NCBI RefSeq assembly: GCF_003148495.1
Contig: NZ_QGGH01000003.1
Span: forward strand, 558,001 to 622,000
Direction: 5' to 3'
Source: Mesorhizobium loti
GTDB lineage: Bacteria > Pseudomonadota > Alphaproteobacteria > Rhizobiales > Rhizobiaceae
DNA length: 64,000 nt
Shown here: positions 8,839 to 17,074 of the stretch, one piece after another
Layout of the letters: each line of letters opens with the position of its first letter
Position numbering within the stretch: the stretch's first letter is position 1
Made by a program: the position numbers and the translations under genes
The notes under the pieces: generated by a model
What the model was told of the DNA's origin: nothing
Database searches by the model: none
Seen by the model: the letters and a program-made list of their open reading frames with translations, nothing else

Positions 8839-8878
8839 GGTCTCCTCAACGCCAGGAGTGGCGTATGCTGAGGAGACC
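8839..8878 (-). promoter_or_regulatory. Stem-loop covering the ribosome binding site of the metallophosphoesterase gene
   Basis: Read on the minus strand: GGTCTCCTCA, a 4-base bulge, ACGCCA, loop CTCC, TGGCGT, TGAGGAGACC, then GAC and the ATG. The two arms pair over 16 bases without mismatch. The Shine-Dalgarno AGGAG lies within the outer stem, six bases from the ATG. If transcribed as a whole it would hide the ribosome binding site; alternatively it is a DNA operator. Confidence 0.75.
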
Positions 8879-8901
8879 CGGGACGGCGGCGGTTTATTCC
8901 C
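8878..8901 (-). promoter_or_regulatory. Candidate ECF-type promoter
   Basis: On the minus strand GGGAATAAA (8901 to 8893) is followed after 15 bases by GTCTCC. The GGAA-type -35 element with a short GTC-type -10 resembles ECF sigma promoters in general. It stands directly in front of the operon that encodes an ECF factor, so autoregulation is plausible. This is inference from one site; a start here would leave part of the stem-loop untranscribed. Confidence 0.35.
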
Positions 8902-8988
8902 GGCTGGTGCGAGTCCAGCCGTTCACGGTCGCGTGATCGCGCGTGCCGATTGCGACCGGCGCATTTCAGGCAGTGGCCTGCTGGCGTT

Positions 8989-10209
8989 TCAAACCGGCCA
9001 GCGCAAGGCGCCGGACGAATCCTTGTTAGGCATCTTCATGGCATTGGCGGGCCGCTCGGCCGCGGTCAGTATGGCGCGCAGGCGTTCGGCGACAATCTCG
9101 GCCTCGCCGGGATGAAGATTGCAGGGGTCGAGGAAGAAATGGCCGCGCTCCACTTCGTGGTTGCGTACGATGATCGGCGGCGAGCCGGCGGCCAGCGCCG
9201 AGGTGAGACCGGCCGCGGTGAACCGGCTTTCGGGGAGTACAAAAATCTGCAACCGATCGAGAGGGTTGGCGGTCGGGTCGGGAATGATCTGCGCAATGAT
9301 GCCCGGCAGCCCCTGCACCGTGTCCTTCCACAAATTGAGTGCTGCCTCTTCGCGGCGGCGGATGCCGGCATGGTCGCGTTTTTCCCAGGCTTCCAGTGCG
9401 GCCATGGTGCCGGCGATGCTTTCCTTGCCGACCTTCATGGCGCGCGCGACGCCGCGGTTCTGCAGATAGGCGGCTCGAACCAGATCCTTGCGCCCGGTGA
9501 CGATGCCGCTGGTCGGCCCACTCAGGAATTTGTGGCCGCTGTAAATGACAATGTCGGCGCCGCGCGCGAGGAAGCCGCGCAGGTCATATTCGGAAGCCGC
9601 ATCGACAATCACCGGAACGCCCCTGGCGTGGCAGATCTCGCAGAATTCCTCCAGCGACAGCATGCCATACTGCACGGTGTGGTGGGCGACGACATAGAGG
9701 CCCGCCGCCGTGCGGTCACGGATTGCGTCGCGGACGTGATAGTCCTGCGTCACGCTGACCGTGCCGGCCGGCACGACCTTGGCACCCGCCAGCCGGACCG
9801 ACTGGTCGATAGGCGCGCCGTAGTTGACGATGTGGCCGAGCTGGACGATCACCTCCGATTTTAGGCCTTCTGTGTCGTCCGGCAGGCGTTCGATGGCAAG
9901 CAGGTTGGTTCCTGTCATCGCCCCGGCGATCGCCATGGTGATGCCGCTGGCGCAGCAAGCAGTGATGAAACCGGCCTCGCCGCCGGTGAGGCGCGCGACG
10001 ATCGTGCTTGCGGCACGCTGCAGATCGTCCATCTCCACCCATTGCGAGGCCATTTCCGCCATGGCGCTGATCGCTTCCGGGACGATGATCGACGCGCCGA
10101 GCGCCGTCATCGTGCCGGAGACGTTGATGATCGGGCGAAGGCCGAGCCGTTCGCGAATCGTGGTGTTGGAGCCGTCGGCGGAATAGGTTTTCATTTCTGC
10201 GGTTCCCAT
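8989..10209 (-). CDS. SelA/DgaE-like PLP-dependent lyase
   Basis: A 406-residue fold-type I PLP enzyme of the family that holds selenocysteine synthase SelA and D-glucosaminate-6-phosphate ammonia-lyase DgaE. The N-terminus [16 protein letters not shown] is typical. [14 protein letters not shown] near 85-98 forms the phosphate-binding loop, Asp203 in [10 protein letters not shown] pairs with the pyridine nitrogen, and Lys227 in [12 protein letters not shown] is the Schiff-base lysine. No selA/selB/selC context is present, so a catabolic amino-acid or amino-sugar ammonia-lyase role is more likely. It closes a leftward operon with RidA and an amino-acid ABC importer. Confidence 0.85.
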   Translation of the reverse strand: MGTAEMKTYSADGSNTTIRERLGLRPIINVSGTMTALGASIIVPEAISAMAEMASQWVEMDDLQRAASTIVARLTGGEAGFITACCASGITMAIAGAMTGTNLLAIERLPDDTEGLKSEVIVQLGHIVNYGAPIDQSVRLAGAKVVPAGTVSVTQDYHVRDAIRDRTAAGLYVVAHHTVQYGMLSLEEFCEICHARGVPVIVDAASEYDLRGFLARGADIVIYSGHKFLSGPTSGIVTGRKDLVRAAYLQNRGVARAMKVGKESIAGTMAALEAWEKRDHAGIRRREEAALNLWKDTVQGLPGIIAQIIPDPTANPLDRLQIFVLPESRFTAAGLTSALAAGSPPIIVRNHEVERGHFFLDPCNLHPGEAEIVAERLRAILTAAERPANAMKMPNKDSSGALRWPV

Positions 10210-10221
10210 TTTCTCGAGAGG

Positions 10222-10683
10222 TCAGGAGGCGATCTCGACGACCGCCTCGATTTCAACGGTGATATTTCCAGGCAAGGAGCCGACGCCGATCGCCGAGCGG
10301 GCATGGCCGCCGATACTGTCGAACACGTCGGCGAACAGATCGGAACAGCCATTGACCACTTTCGGGTGGTCGCTGAAGGTCGGTATCGCGTTGACGAAGC
10401 CGAGCAGCTTGACGATGCGCACGATGCGACCAAGGTCGCCAGTGGCCGCGTGCATGACGGCGAGCAGATTGAGGCCGGTGAGGCGGGCATGGCCATAGGC
10501 CTGCTCGACGGTGACATCGTCTCCCACCTTGCCGGTGAACAGCGTGCCGTCTGTCCGCAGCGGTCCCTGGCCGGACAGGAAGATCAGCCGGCCGCTTTCG
10601 GCATGGGTGACGAAATTGGCGATCGGGGTCGGCGGCTCGGGCAGCGTCAGGCCCAACGCGGCGAGCCGGATATAAGGCGTCAT
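10222..10683 (-). CDS. RidA-family enamine/imine deaminase
   Basis: A 153-residue member of the RidA (YjgF/UK114) family. Visible features are SGQGPLRTDG near 41, the central helix YGHARLTGLNLLAVMHAATGDL, and the terminal HARSAIGVGSLPGNITVEIEAVVEI, in which the Arg of ARSA is the residue that binds the carboxylate of imine substrates in active members. Such enzymes hydrolyse reactive 2-aminoacrylate-type intermediates released by PLP lyases. Its place 12 bases before the PLP enzyme gene fits that partnership exactly. Confidence 0.92.
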   Translation of the reverse strand: MTPYIRLAALGLTLPEPPTPIANFVTHAESGRLIFLSGQGPLRTDGTLFTGKVGDDVTVEQAYGHARLTGLNLLAVMHAATGDLGRIVRIVKLLGFVNAIPTFSDHPKVVNGCSDLFADVFDSIGGHARSAIGVGSLPGNITVEIEAVVEIAS

Positions 10684-10721
10684 GAAAGAAGGCTCCTTGC
10701 GACAGCTTTTGCTGTCTCGTT

Positions 10722-11516
10722 CTAGAAATGCGAGGCGCGGAAGCGTGCCAGGAAGGTGCGCAGGCGCTCGTTGTCGGTGTCCGCCGCCAGGATTTCGCTA
10801 GGTGGACCCGCCGCGCTGACGCCGCCATCGGCCATGAAGATGATGCGGCTCGAGGCATCACGGGCAAAGGCCATTTCGTGCGTGACCATCACCATCGTCA
10901 TGCCGTCCTCGGCCAGGCTGCGCACAACCTCGAGCACCTCGCCGACCAGTTCCGGGTCGAGCGCGGAGGTTATCTCGTCGAGAAGCAGGATCTTCGGCCC
11001 CATGGCCACGGCACGGGCAATGCCGACACGCTGCTGCTGGCCGCCGGACAGTTCGGCGGGCAGGCTGTCGGCCTTGTGGGCGAGGCCGACCCGACCGAGC
11101 CAGTGGTCGGCGATGGTGCGGGCCTCCGCACGGCTCTTGCCGCGCACCTTGGTGAGGCCGAGCATGATGTTGCCGGCGGCCGTCAGGTGCGGAAAGAGGT
11201 TGAAGCTCTGGAACACCATGCCGGTCTCGGCGCGCATCGCGGCGAGGTCGCGTTCGCCGCGGCGCTGGCGGGCGCCTGTTTCGCGAAAGCCGACCTCCTT
11301 GCCGTCGATGCGGATCGAACCGCTGTCATAGCTTTCGAGGAAGTTGACGCAGCGCAATAGCGTGGTCTTGCCACTGCCCGATGGGCCGATGACCGTCACC
11401 ACTTCGCCGCGCGCCACCCGCAGGCTGACCGAACGCAAGACCTGGACGGTTCCAAAGGATTTGGAAACATCGGTGACATCGAGAAGGGCCGGGATGTTGG
11501 TCGAGCTGGTGGACAT
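10722..11516 (-). CDS. Amino-acid ABC transporter, ATP-binding protein
   Basis: A 264-residue ATPase of the polar-amino-acid uptake family (HisP/GlnQ type). Walker A GPSGSGKTT, Q-loop MVFQSFNLFPHLT, signature LSGGQQQR, Walker B ILLLDEITSALDP and switch His in VMVTHEM are all intact. The open frame extends to 11615, but that part overlaps the permease gene; the ATG at 11516 follows the permease stop after four bases. It energises import with the two permeases upstream in the operon. Confidence 0.95.
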   Translation of the reverse strand: MSTSSTNIPALLDVTDVSKSFGTVQVLRSVSLRVARGEVVTVIGPSGSGKTTLLRCVNFLESYDSGSIRIDGKEVGFRETGARQRRGERDLAAMRAETGMVFQSFNLFPHLTAAGNIMLGLTKVRGKSRAEARTIADHWLGRVGLAHKADSLPAELSGGQQQRVGIARAVAMGPKILLLDEITSALDPELVGEVLEVVRSLAEDGMTMVMVTHEMAFARDASSRIIFMADGGVSAAGPPSEILAADTDNERLRTFLARFRASHF

Positions 11517-11520
11517 CTTG

Positions 11521-12171
11521 CTATTCCCGGATGAAGGAGAAACGCCGCTCGAGCCGCCGGCTGGCCAGCGAAAGCGCGTAGTTGACCGCGAAGTAGATGA
11601 GCGCGCCGAGAACATAGAGCGGCATGGCTTCGTAGGTGCGGCCGATGACCTGGTTGATGGCCTGCATCAGGTCGGTGATGCCGAGCAGCGACACCAGCGC
11701 GCTGCCCTTGACCGCGTCGGTGACGCCGTTGATCCAGGGCGGCAGGAAGCGCCTGAACGCCTGTGGGAAGATGACGTAGGCGAGCCGCTGGCGAAAGGTC
11801 AGTCCGATCGCCATGGCCGCCTCGGATTGCCCTCTCGGAATGGAGCCGACCGCACCCCTGAGATATTCGACCACCTGCGCCGTCTTGAACAGGGTCAGCG
11901 CCAGCACCGCTGCCCAGAAGGATGGCAGATGAAGCCCGACCGCAGGCAGGCCGTAGTAGACAAAGAAGATGAGCACCAGGATCGGGATGCCGCGAATGGT
12001 GTCGCTGAAGATGCGCACGGCCCATTGCAACGGTATGGGGCCATAGACGAGGCCGACACCCATGATCACGCCAGCGATCAGTGAAAACACCACGACCAGC
12101 AGGGACACCCACAGTGTCAGGGCAAAGCCCTGGGCGAGGAAAGGCAAGGCATAGGCGATCTGGGTGAGCAT
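11521..12171 (-). CDS. Amino-acid ABC transporter permease (second)
   Basis: A 216-residue inner-membrane permease of the HisM/GlnP family from the ATG at 12171. It has about five membrane spans and the cytoplasmic EAA loop AAMAIGLTFRQRLAYVIFPQAFRRFLP that docks on the ATPase. The TQIAYALPFLAQGFALTLWVS start is typical. The ATG lies one base after the stop of the first permease, which supports this start over the upstream one at 12204 and indicates coupled translation. Confidence 0.94.
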   Translation of the reverse strand: MLTQIAYALPFLAQGFALTLWVSLLVVVFSLIAGVIMGVGLVYGPIPLQWAVRIFSDTIRGIPILVLIFFVYYGLPAVGLHLPSFWAAVLALTLFKTAQVVEYLRGAVGSIPRGQSEAAMAIGLTFRQRLAYVIFPQAFRRFLPPWINGVTDAVKGSALVSLLGITDLMQAINQVIGRTYEAMPLYVLGALIYFAVNYALSLASRRLERRFSFIRE

Positions 12172-12172
12172 G

Positions 12173-12838
12173 TCAGCGCGCCGCCCTGAACCGGCGCTCG
12201 ACAAGGCGAAGCGCGAAAAGCAGGATGTAGCCGGTCACCAGATACATCGCGGTGACCACGAGATAGACCTCGACGATGCGGAAGGTGTTGAAGTTGATCC
12301 ACTGGGCGCCATAGGTCAGCTCCGGCACCGAGATGACCGACGCGATGGACGTGTCCTTGAACAGCGATATGAAGGTGTTGGACAGCGCCGGCAGCGTGAT
12401 GCGCAGCATGGTCGGCAGGCGCACGTTGAGCAGCCTTTGCCACGGCGTCAGGCCGATTGCCTTGCCGGCATCCAGCTGTCCGCGCGGAACGGCTTCGAGC
12501 CCGGAGCGGAACACCTCGACCAGATAGGCGCCGCTGTAGAGCGACAGCGTCACGACAAACGAGGTCGGCGCGCTGTAGGCGATATCGACCACCGTCGGCA
12601 GGCCGTAGAAGACGAGATAGACGAGCAGGATCAGCGGCACGTTGCGGATGAATTCGACATAGGCGGCGATGATGGTGCGCACGATGCGTCCGGCAGACAC
12701 GTACCAGACCGCCAGAACCAGGCCGATGACGATGCCGATGGCGATCGATATGACGGCAAGCTCGAGACTGAGCAGCAGGCCGCCCCAAAGCTTGTCGAAG
12801 TGCCGCCAGATCAGGTTGAAATTAAGGGCATAGCCCAT
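12173..12838 (-). CDS. Amino-acid ABC transporter permease (first)
   Basis: A 221-residue permease with about five membrane segments and the EAA loop LDAGKAIGLTPWQRLLNVRLPTMLRITLP. It pairs with the next permease to form the membrane channel of a polar amino-acid importer. The gene is separated from the binding-protein gene by 215 bases that hold a palindromic repeat element, while the downstream genes are tightly packed, so the repeat may tune the ratio between binding protein and membrane components. Confidence 0.94.
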   Translation of the reverse strand: MGYALNFNLIWRHFDKLWGGLLLSLELAVISIAIGIVIGLVLAVWYVSAGRIVRTIIAAYVEFIRNVPLILLVYLVFYGLPTVVDIAYSAPTSFVVTLSLYSGAYLVEVFRSGLEAVPRGQLDAGKAIGLTPWQRLLNVRLPTMLRITLPALSNTFISLFKDTSIASVISVPELTYGAQWINFNTFRIVEVYLVVTAMYLVTGYILLFALRLVERRFRAAR

Positions 12839-12850
12839 GCGTCCGCCTTA

Positions 12851-12994
12851 AAGGCTTGTTGATATTCAGGTGATGCCGGCCTGCAAACGCCGGCTTTCTG
12901 CGCTTCCGGTGCTCACGTACTTTAAGTACGCTCCGCTCCGGTTCTCGAAAACCACCGTTTTCGACTCGGCCTGGCCTGAATCTCAACAAGCCTT
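12851..12994. repeat. 144-bp palindromic intergenic element
   Basis: The ends are 20-base inverted repeats with one mismatch: AAGGCTTGTTGATATTCAGG (12851-12870) and CCTGAATCTCAACAAGCCTT (12975-12994). Inside is a second palindrome, CGTACTTTAAGTACG-like (12916-12931), and a CGAAAACCACCGTTTTCG stem (12947-12964). The layout resembles the small non-coding mosaic elements (RIME type) scattered between rhizobial genes. It sits inside the ABC operon between the binding-protein and permease genes. Confidence 0.8.
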
Positions 12995-13053
12995 GGTGCC
13001 GAGGGTTGTCGGAGGTGGAAGGGCGCTGGATACGCCCTTCCGCCCGATGCAGG

Positions 13054-13926
13054 TCAGATGGCCGGGAAGCCGGGATGGCGCGCCGGCGGCTCCTGTCCGA
13101 AATAGTCCTTGAAGGCGGCATCGTAGAGTGCGTTTTCGTGACCGAACATGGCGATGGTGAAGGTCGCGTTGACGAAGGTCAGCCAGTCGAGGTCGCCTTG
13201 CCGCAGGGCTGCGCCATAAAGCATGCTCAGCCAGCTCTTGCCGGCGTCGAAATATTTGTCCGGATTGCGCGAGGCGAGCCAGCGCACCGTGGACAGATCG
13301 ACGGCAGCGGCGTCAACGCGTTTCGATTCCAGCGCCTGCAGCACGTTGGCCTGGGTATCGATCTGCATGACCTGGCACTGGGGCAGGACCGAATGCACCT
13401 GCGCTTCGGCATCGACATTCTGCAGGATGGAGACGCGTGTTGCCGCGCCGCCGGCAAGCAGCTTGTCGAAGGTCTTGTTCTCGGCGGTCGGAAGGCTCAG
13501 CAGGGCGATGCCCTCGACGTAGTAAGGCCGGGAAAAATTGACCAGCTGCGAGCGTTGGGCGCTCATCGTCATGAACTGGATGGTGATGTCGACCTTGTTG
13601 GTGGTCACGTTGGGAATGCGCTGAGCCGGATCCTGCATGACGAATTCGACCTTGGTCGGATCGTCGAAAAGGCCCTTGGCGAGAATGCGCCCCATGGTGA
13701 TGTCCATGCCGACGAGTTCGCCGGCATCATTCTCGAAGTGCCAGGGTGCGTTGGTGCTGCCGGTGCCGACGATCAGCTTGCCGCGATCGAGCACGGTGCG
13801 CAGCAAGCTGTCGGGTGCCGCCTGGGCAGCGGCCTTCTGGGCATCGACGGTTGCCAGCACGCCAGCCGTGGCCAGCCCTGCCATTCCCAATTTCAGAAAA
13901 TCACGTCTTCCGGATGTGTCGTTCAC
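13054..13926 (-). CDS. Amino-acid ABC transporter, substrate-binding protein
   Basis: A 290-residue periplasmic binding protein (SBP family 3). The GTG at 13926 is chosen because an excellent ribosome site AGGAGGT precedes it by five bases; the longer frame has none. The N-terminus NDTSGRRDFLKLGMAGLA with a cleavage site at AQA is a Tat-type signal. Domain markers include LRTVLDRGKLIVGTGSTNAPWHFEN, GELVGMDITMGRILAKGL, and MTMSAQRSQLVNFSRPYYVEGIALL. It is the first gene of the operon and should define the amino acid imported. Confidence 0.93.
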   Translation of the reverse strand: MNDTSGRRDFLKLGMAGLATAGVLATVDAQKAAAQAAPDSLLRTVLDRGKLIVGTGSTNAPWHFENDAGELVGMDITMGRILAKGLFDDPTKVEFVMQDPAQRIPNVTTNKVDITIQFMTMSAQRSQLVNFSRPYYVEGIALLSLPTAENKTFDKLLAGGAATRVSILQNVDAEAQVHSVLPQCQVMQIDTQANVLQALESKRVDAAAVDLSTVRWLASRNPDKYFDAGKSWLSMLYGAALRQGDLDWLTFVNATFTIAMFGHENALYDAAFKDYFGQEPPARHPGFPAI

Positions 13927-13987
13927 GGCGACCTCCTTTCGTGTTGTGTTCCCCTTGTGCACAGGCAAGACACGCGTTGGTAATTTT

Positions 13988-14019
13988 GTCTCTTACAAGA
14001 GACGAGTGTACCCTGTACA
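13988..14019. promoter_or_regulatory. Palindromes between the ABC operon and the IclR gene
   Basis: GTCTCTT-AC-AAGAGAC (13988-14003) is a perfect 7-base inverted repeat and TGTAC-CCT-GTACA (14007-14019) a perfect 5-base one. They lie 62 bases upstream of the binding-protein start and 29 before the IclR start, a natural place for IclR operators that control both directions. Confidence 0.55.
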
Positions 14020-14047
14020 AGACAGATATTAACACTAGGAATCGACA

Positions 14048-14836
14048 ATGCAAGATGGCAATGCCTCGGCAGTTTCGGCCGGCGAGAAGATCTCGGGCTC
14101 CCGTGAAAAGGGGCTCAACCGGGTGCTCGAGATTCTGGAGTTTCTTCACACGACCCAGCGGGCGATCGGCATTGGCGACCTTGCCAAAGGCGTGAATGCG
14201 CCCCGCTCGACGACCTACACGCTGGTGCGGTCGCTGGTCGATGCGGGACTGCTGGAAATGGAAAGCGACGGCAATCGCGTCTATTTCGGCAAGAAGCTCT
14301 ATCTCTATGGAATGGATTATGTGCGGGGCAACGACCTCTTGAGGCGGGGGCGCCAGGAGGTCGACAATCTGTCGCGCGAGACCGGCGAGACCTCCGAACT
14401 GTGCATGCTGCAAAGCGGGCGCTATACGATCGTCCACGCGAGTCCCGGCACCAGGCCGTTCCGCATCAGTTCCGCCACCGGCTTGCAGATACCGCTGCCC
14501 TGGACGGCCTCGGGGCGGCTGCTTCTGGCGGGACTGGAGAAGGCTGAGATCGAAGACATGGTGTCGGACGACGATCTCGTGCTGCCCGACGGGCGCAAAC
14601 TGCGGCTCGACGATTTCGTCGCCGATATCGCAAAAGCGCGGATCACCGGCTATTGCGTCACTTCGGGCCTTGTCGATGCCTATACGAAGTGCCTTGCCGC
14701 GCCGGTGTTTTCAGCGCCGGGCAAGGTCGAAGCGACGATGTGCCTGGTGGTTCCCATCGATACGTCCGAGGAGCGGACCGGCGAACTCATCGGCCTGCTG
14801 CGCAACCGCGCCGCGAAGCTTTCGACCGTGGCCTAG
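14048..14836 (+). CDS. IclR-family transcriptional regulator
   Basis: A 262-residue regulator. The N-terminal winged helix reads KGLNRVLEILEFLHTTQRAIGIGDLAKGVNAPRSTTYTLVRSLVDAGLLE (about 22-70), and the C-terminal effector domain has YTIVHASPGTRPFRI, PLPWTASGRLLLAG and a final YTKCLAAPVFSAPGKVEATMCLVVPI. IclR proteins bind small metabolites through this domain. It is divergent from the ABC/RidA/PLP operon and is the obvious regulator of it, probably responding to the imported compound or its breakdown product. Confidence 0.93.
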   Translation: MQDGNASAVSAGEKISGSREKGLNRVLEILEFLHTTQRAIGIGDLAKGVNAPRSTTYTLVRSLVDAGLLEMESDGNRVYFGKKLYLYGMDYVRGNDLLRRGRQEVDNLSRETGETSELCMLQSGRYTIVHASPGTRPFRISSATGLQIPLPWTASGRLLLAGLEKAEIEDMVSDDDLVLPDGRKLRLDDFVADIAKARITGYCVTSGLVDAYTKCLAAPVFSAPGKVEATMCLVVPIDTSEERTGELIGLLRNRAAKLSTVA

Positions 14837-14860
14837 GCGCGCCAGCCAGCCAATGCTGGT

Positions 14861-15064
14861 TCAGGCAATGATGTCGGGAATGATCTTGTCTTCGAGCGCC
14901 ATCAGCCGGTCCTTGAGGAACAGCTTTTTCTTCTTCATGCGCTGGATCTGCAGTGGATCGCAGGCCATGGCGATCATCGCGTTGATGGCCGCATCGAAAT
15001 CCGCGTGCTCCTGCTTCAGCCGGGAATATTCGAGGCGGATATCAGCCTGTTCCTGATCGGACAT
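14861..15064 (-). CDS. YdcH/DUF465 mini-protein
   Basis: A 67-residue all-helical protein: IRLEYSRLKQEHADFDAAINAMI, a short connector with DPLQIQRMKKKKLFLKDRLMALED. This is the DUF465 helical-hairpin pattern, in which a conserved lysine-rich KKKLxLKD segment forms the second helix. Function is unknown in the whole family. A second member lies 240 bases away on the other strand, so the two are divergent. Confidence 0.88.
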   Translation of the reverse strand: MSDQEQADIRLEYSRLKQEHADFDAAINAMIAMACDPLQIQRMKKKKLFLKDRLMALEDKIIPDIIA

Positions 15065-15305
15065 TATCTACCGTCTGCACGTCTGCGGCGCCCAAAAATG
15101 GGCCTGATTGGGCGGGGCCGGCGTGATTTTGCAACCGGCGCGCAGCCCATATCACATTTCACATTGTCGTGGAATGCTACCACGGATCATTCGACATCGT
15201 TGCCGGAAGGTGGCACACTGTCACCGTGCCGTCACAGAAAGCGAACCTGCGGTGGACGCGCCGTGACGGTTGCAATCGAGGAAACCATGAAAGGGAGAAC
15301 CAATC

Positions 15306-15485
15306 ATGTCTCTTGCATCCCATCTTGATGAGTTGCAGCGGAAACACGGCGACATCGAACGTGAAATCGATGACGCGATGAACCATCCATCGGTCGACGA
15401 CCTCGAAATCGTGAATCTCAAGCGACGCAAGCTGGCACTCAAGGATGCGATTGAAAAACTAAGAGGGAAACCGACCACGCATTGA
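15306..15485 (+). CDS. YdcH/DUF465 mini-protein (second copy)
   Basis: A 59-residue protein, MSLASHLDELQRKHGDIERE followed by an acidic middle (DDAMNHPSVDDLEI) and the family motif VNLKRRKLALKDAIEKLR. The start ATG follows GGGAGAACCAATC with a ribosome site at suitable distance. The order of helix, proline break and KRRKLxLKD helix is that of DUF465. Role unknown; it is divergent from its paralogue at 14861-15064 and convergent with the small gene at 15506-15715. Confidence 0.85.
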   Translation: MSLASHLDELQRKHGDIEREIDDAMNHPSVDDLEIVNLKRRKLALKDAIEKLRGKPTTH

Positions 15486-15505
15486 TGCCCTGCTGACCTA
15501 GCCGC

Positions 15506-15715
15506 TTACGATCCGCGGCCTTTTTTCCCGGCGGTTCCCGCCGCCGGCATGGTGGGTTTTGATTTCCAGTACTGGGCTATCGGTCGAGTCTGGACTGCCA
15601 TCCGTTCAATTTCCACTTCGGCCGTCGCCAGCTTTCGCCAGATTATCGATTGTTTCTGGCCCATGGCGGCGGACCGATTCCGGCCAGTGGCGACCTGTCG
15701 CCATTGACAAGCCAT
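15506..15715 (-). CDS. Small protein of unknown function
   Basis: A 69-residue basic protein ([20 protein letters not shown]..., ending [12 protein letters not shown]). I do not recognise the family. The case for it being real is a strong ribosome site: GGTGGAGGAGCAAAG directly before the ATG at 15715. The middle part [16 protein letters not shown] is predicted helical. An internal ATG at residue 18 would give a 52-residue form. It lies between ydcH-like and ispG genes in the opposite direction. Confidence 0.45.
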   Translation of the reverse strand: MACQWRQVATGRNRSAAMGQKQSIIWRKLATAEVEIERMAVQTRPIAQYWKSKPTMPAAGTAGKKGRGS

Positions 15716-15818
15716 CTTTGCTCCTCCACCTCATGCCCGGACTTTAGCGCATCGGCCCGGAGCGCATTTTGTGCGTCCAGTTGGACGCATGGCGCTCCAG
15801 AGACAAAAGGCTGCCGGC

Positions 15819-17069
15819 ATGACCGGATATTTTTCCTCTCCTTTTCCCCGCCGCACCTCGGTCGGCGTCGACGTCGGCGGCGTGGTCGTCGGTGGCGGCG
15901 CGCCCGTTGTCGTGCAGTCGATGACCAACACCGACACGGCCGATGTCGACCAGACGGTTGCGCAAGTCGCAGCACTCCACCGGGCCGGCTCGGAGATCGT
16001 GCGCATCACCGTCGATCGCGACGAGAGTGCTGCTGCTGTGCCGCGCATTCACGAGCGGCTTCAGCGGCTTGGCATCAACGTGCCGCTGGTCGGAGATTTC
16101 CACTATATCGGCCACAAGCTATTGGCCGATCATCCGGCCTGTGCCGAGGCGCTGGCCAAATATCGCATCAACCCCGGCAATGTCGGCTTCAAGGACAAGA
16201 AGGACCGGCAGTTCGCCGCGATTGTCGAGATGGCGATCAAACACGACAAGCCGGTGCGCATCGGGGTCAACTGGGGCTCGCTCGACCAGGAGCTTTTGAC
16301 TCGGTTGATGGACGACAACCAGGACAAGGGTTTTCCGCTGACCGCGCAAGAGGTGACGCGCGAGGCGATCGTGCAGTCGGCGATCCTTTCGGCCGAGATG
16401 GCGGAAGAGATCGGCCTTGGCCGCGAGAAAATCATCCTGTCGGCCAAGGTCAGCGGCGTGCAGGACCTGATCGCCGTCTATACCGAGCTCGCCACCCGCT
16501 CCAACCACGCGCTGCATCTCGGCCTCACCGAGGCCGGCATGGGCTCGAAAGGCATCGTCGCTTCGTCGGCCGCGATGGGCATCCTGCTGCAGCAAGGCAT
16601 CGGCGACACCATTCGCATCTCGCTGACGCCGGAGCCGAACGGCGACCGAACGCGTGAGGTGCAGGTGTCGCAGGAGTTGCTGCAGACCATGGGGTTCAGG
16701 CAGTTCGTGCCGATCGTCGCCGCTTGCCCGGGCTGCGGCCGCACGACCTCGACCGTGTTCCAGGAACTTGCCCAGAACATCCAGGCGGATCTGCGCAAGA
16801 ACATGCCGGTGTGGCGCGAAAAATATCCAGGCGTCGAGAACCTCAAGGTCGCCGTGATGGGTTGCATCGTCAACGGTCCGGGCGAGTCCAAGCATGCCGA
16901 CATCGGCATTTCGCTGCCCGGCACCGGCGAGACACCGACCGCGCCTGTCTTCGTCGACGGCAAGAAGGCGGCGACCCTGCGCGGGCCATCGATCGCGGCG
17001 GATTTCGAGAAAATGGTCGCCGACTATATCGAGCAACGGTTTGGTCGCGGCAAGGCCGCGGCGGAGTAG
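15819..17069 (+). CDS. ispG: 4-hydroxy-3-methylbut-2-en-1-yl diphosphate synthase (flavodoxin)
   Basis: About 416 residues from the ATG at 15819, which has an AAAGG ribosome site; GTG 15771 and ATG 15789 are possible but lack one. The TIM-barrel part has [11 protein letters not shown] near 30 and [15 protein letters not shown] near 85. The three iron-sulfur cysteines lie in ACPGCGRTT and [10 protein letters not shown] near 300-350. It is the penultimate enzyme of the MEP pathway and makes HMBPP for isoprenoids. It is followed after five bases by a lytic transglycosylase gene. Confidence 0.97.
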   Translation: MTGYFSSPFPRRTSVGVDVGGVVVGGGAPVVVQSMTNTDTADVDQTVAQVAALHRAGSEIVRITVDRDESAAAVPRIHERLQRLGINVPLVGDFHYIGHKLLADHPACAEALAKYRINPGNVGFKDKKDRQFAAIVEMAIKHDKPVRIGVNWGSLDQELLTRLMDDNQDKGFPLTAQEVTREAIVQSAILSAEMAEEIGLGREKIILSAKVSGVQDLIAVYTELATRSNHALHLGLTEAGMGSKGIVASSAAMGILLQQGIGDTIRISLTPEPNGDRTREVQVSQELLQTMGFRQFVPIVAACPGCGRTTSTVFQELAQNIQADLRKNMPVWREKYPGVENLKVAVMGCIVNGPGESKHADIGISLPGTGETPTAPVFVDGKKAATLRGPSIAADFEKMVADYIEQRFGRGKAAAE

Positions 17070-17074
17070 GTGCG

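Noticed and set aside
8989-10209. Selenocysteine synthase SelA
   Set aside because: The operon holds RidA and an amino-acid importer and no selB, selC or selD, which fits a catabolic lyase better.
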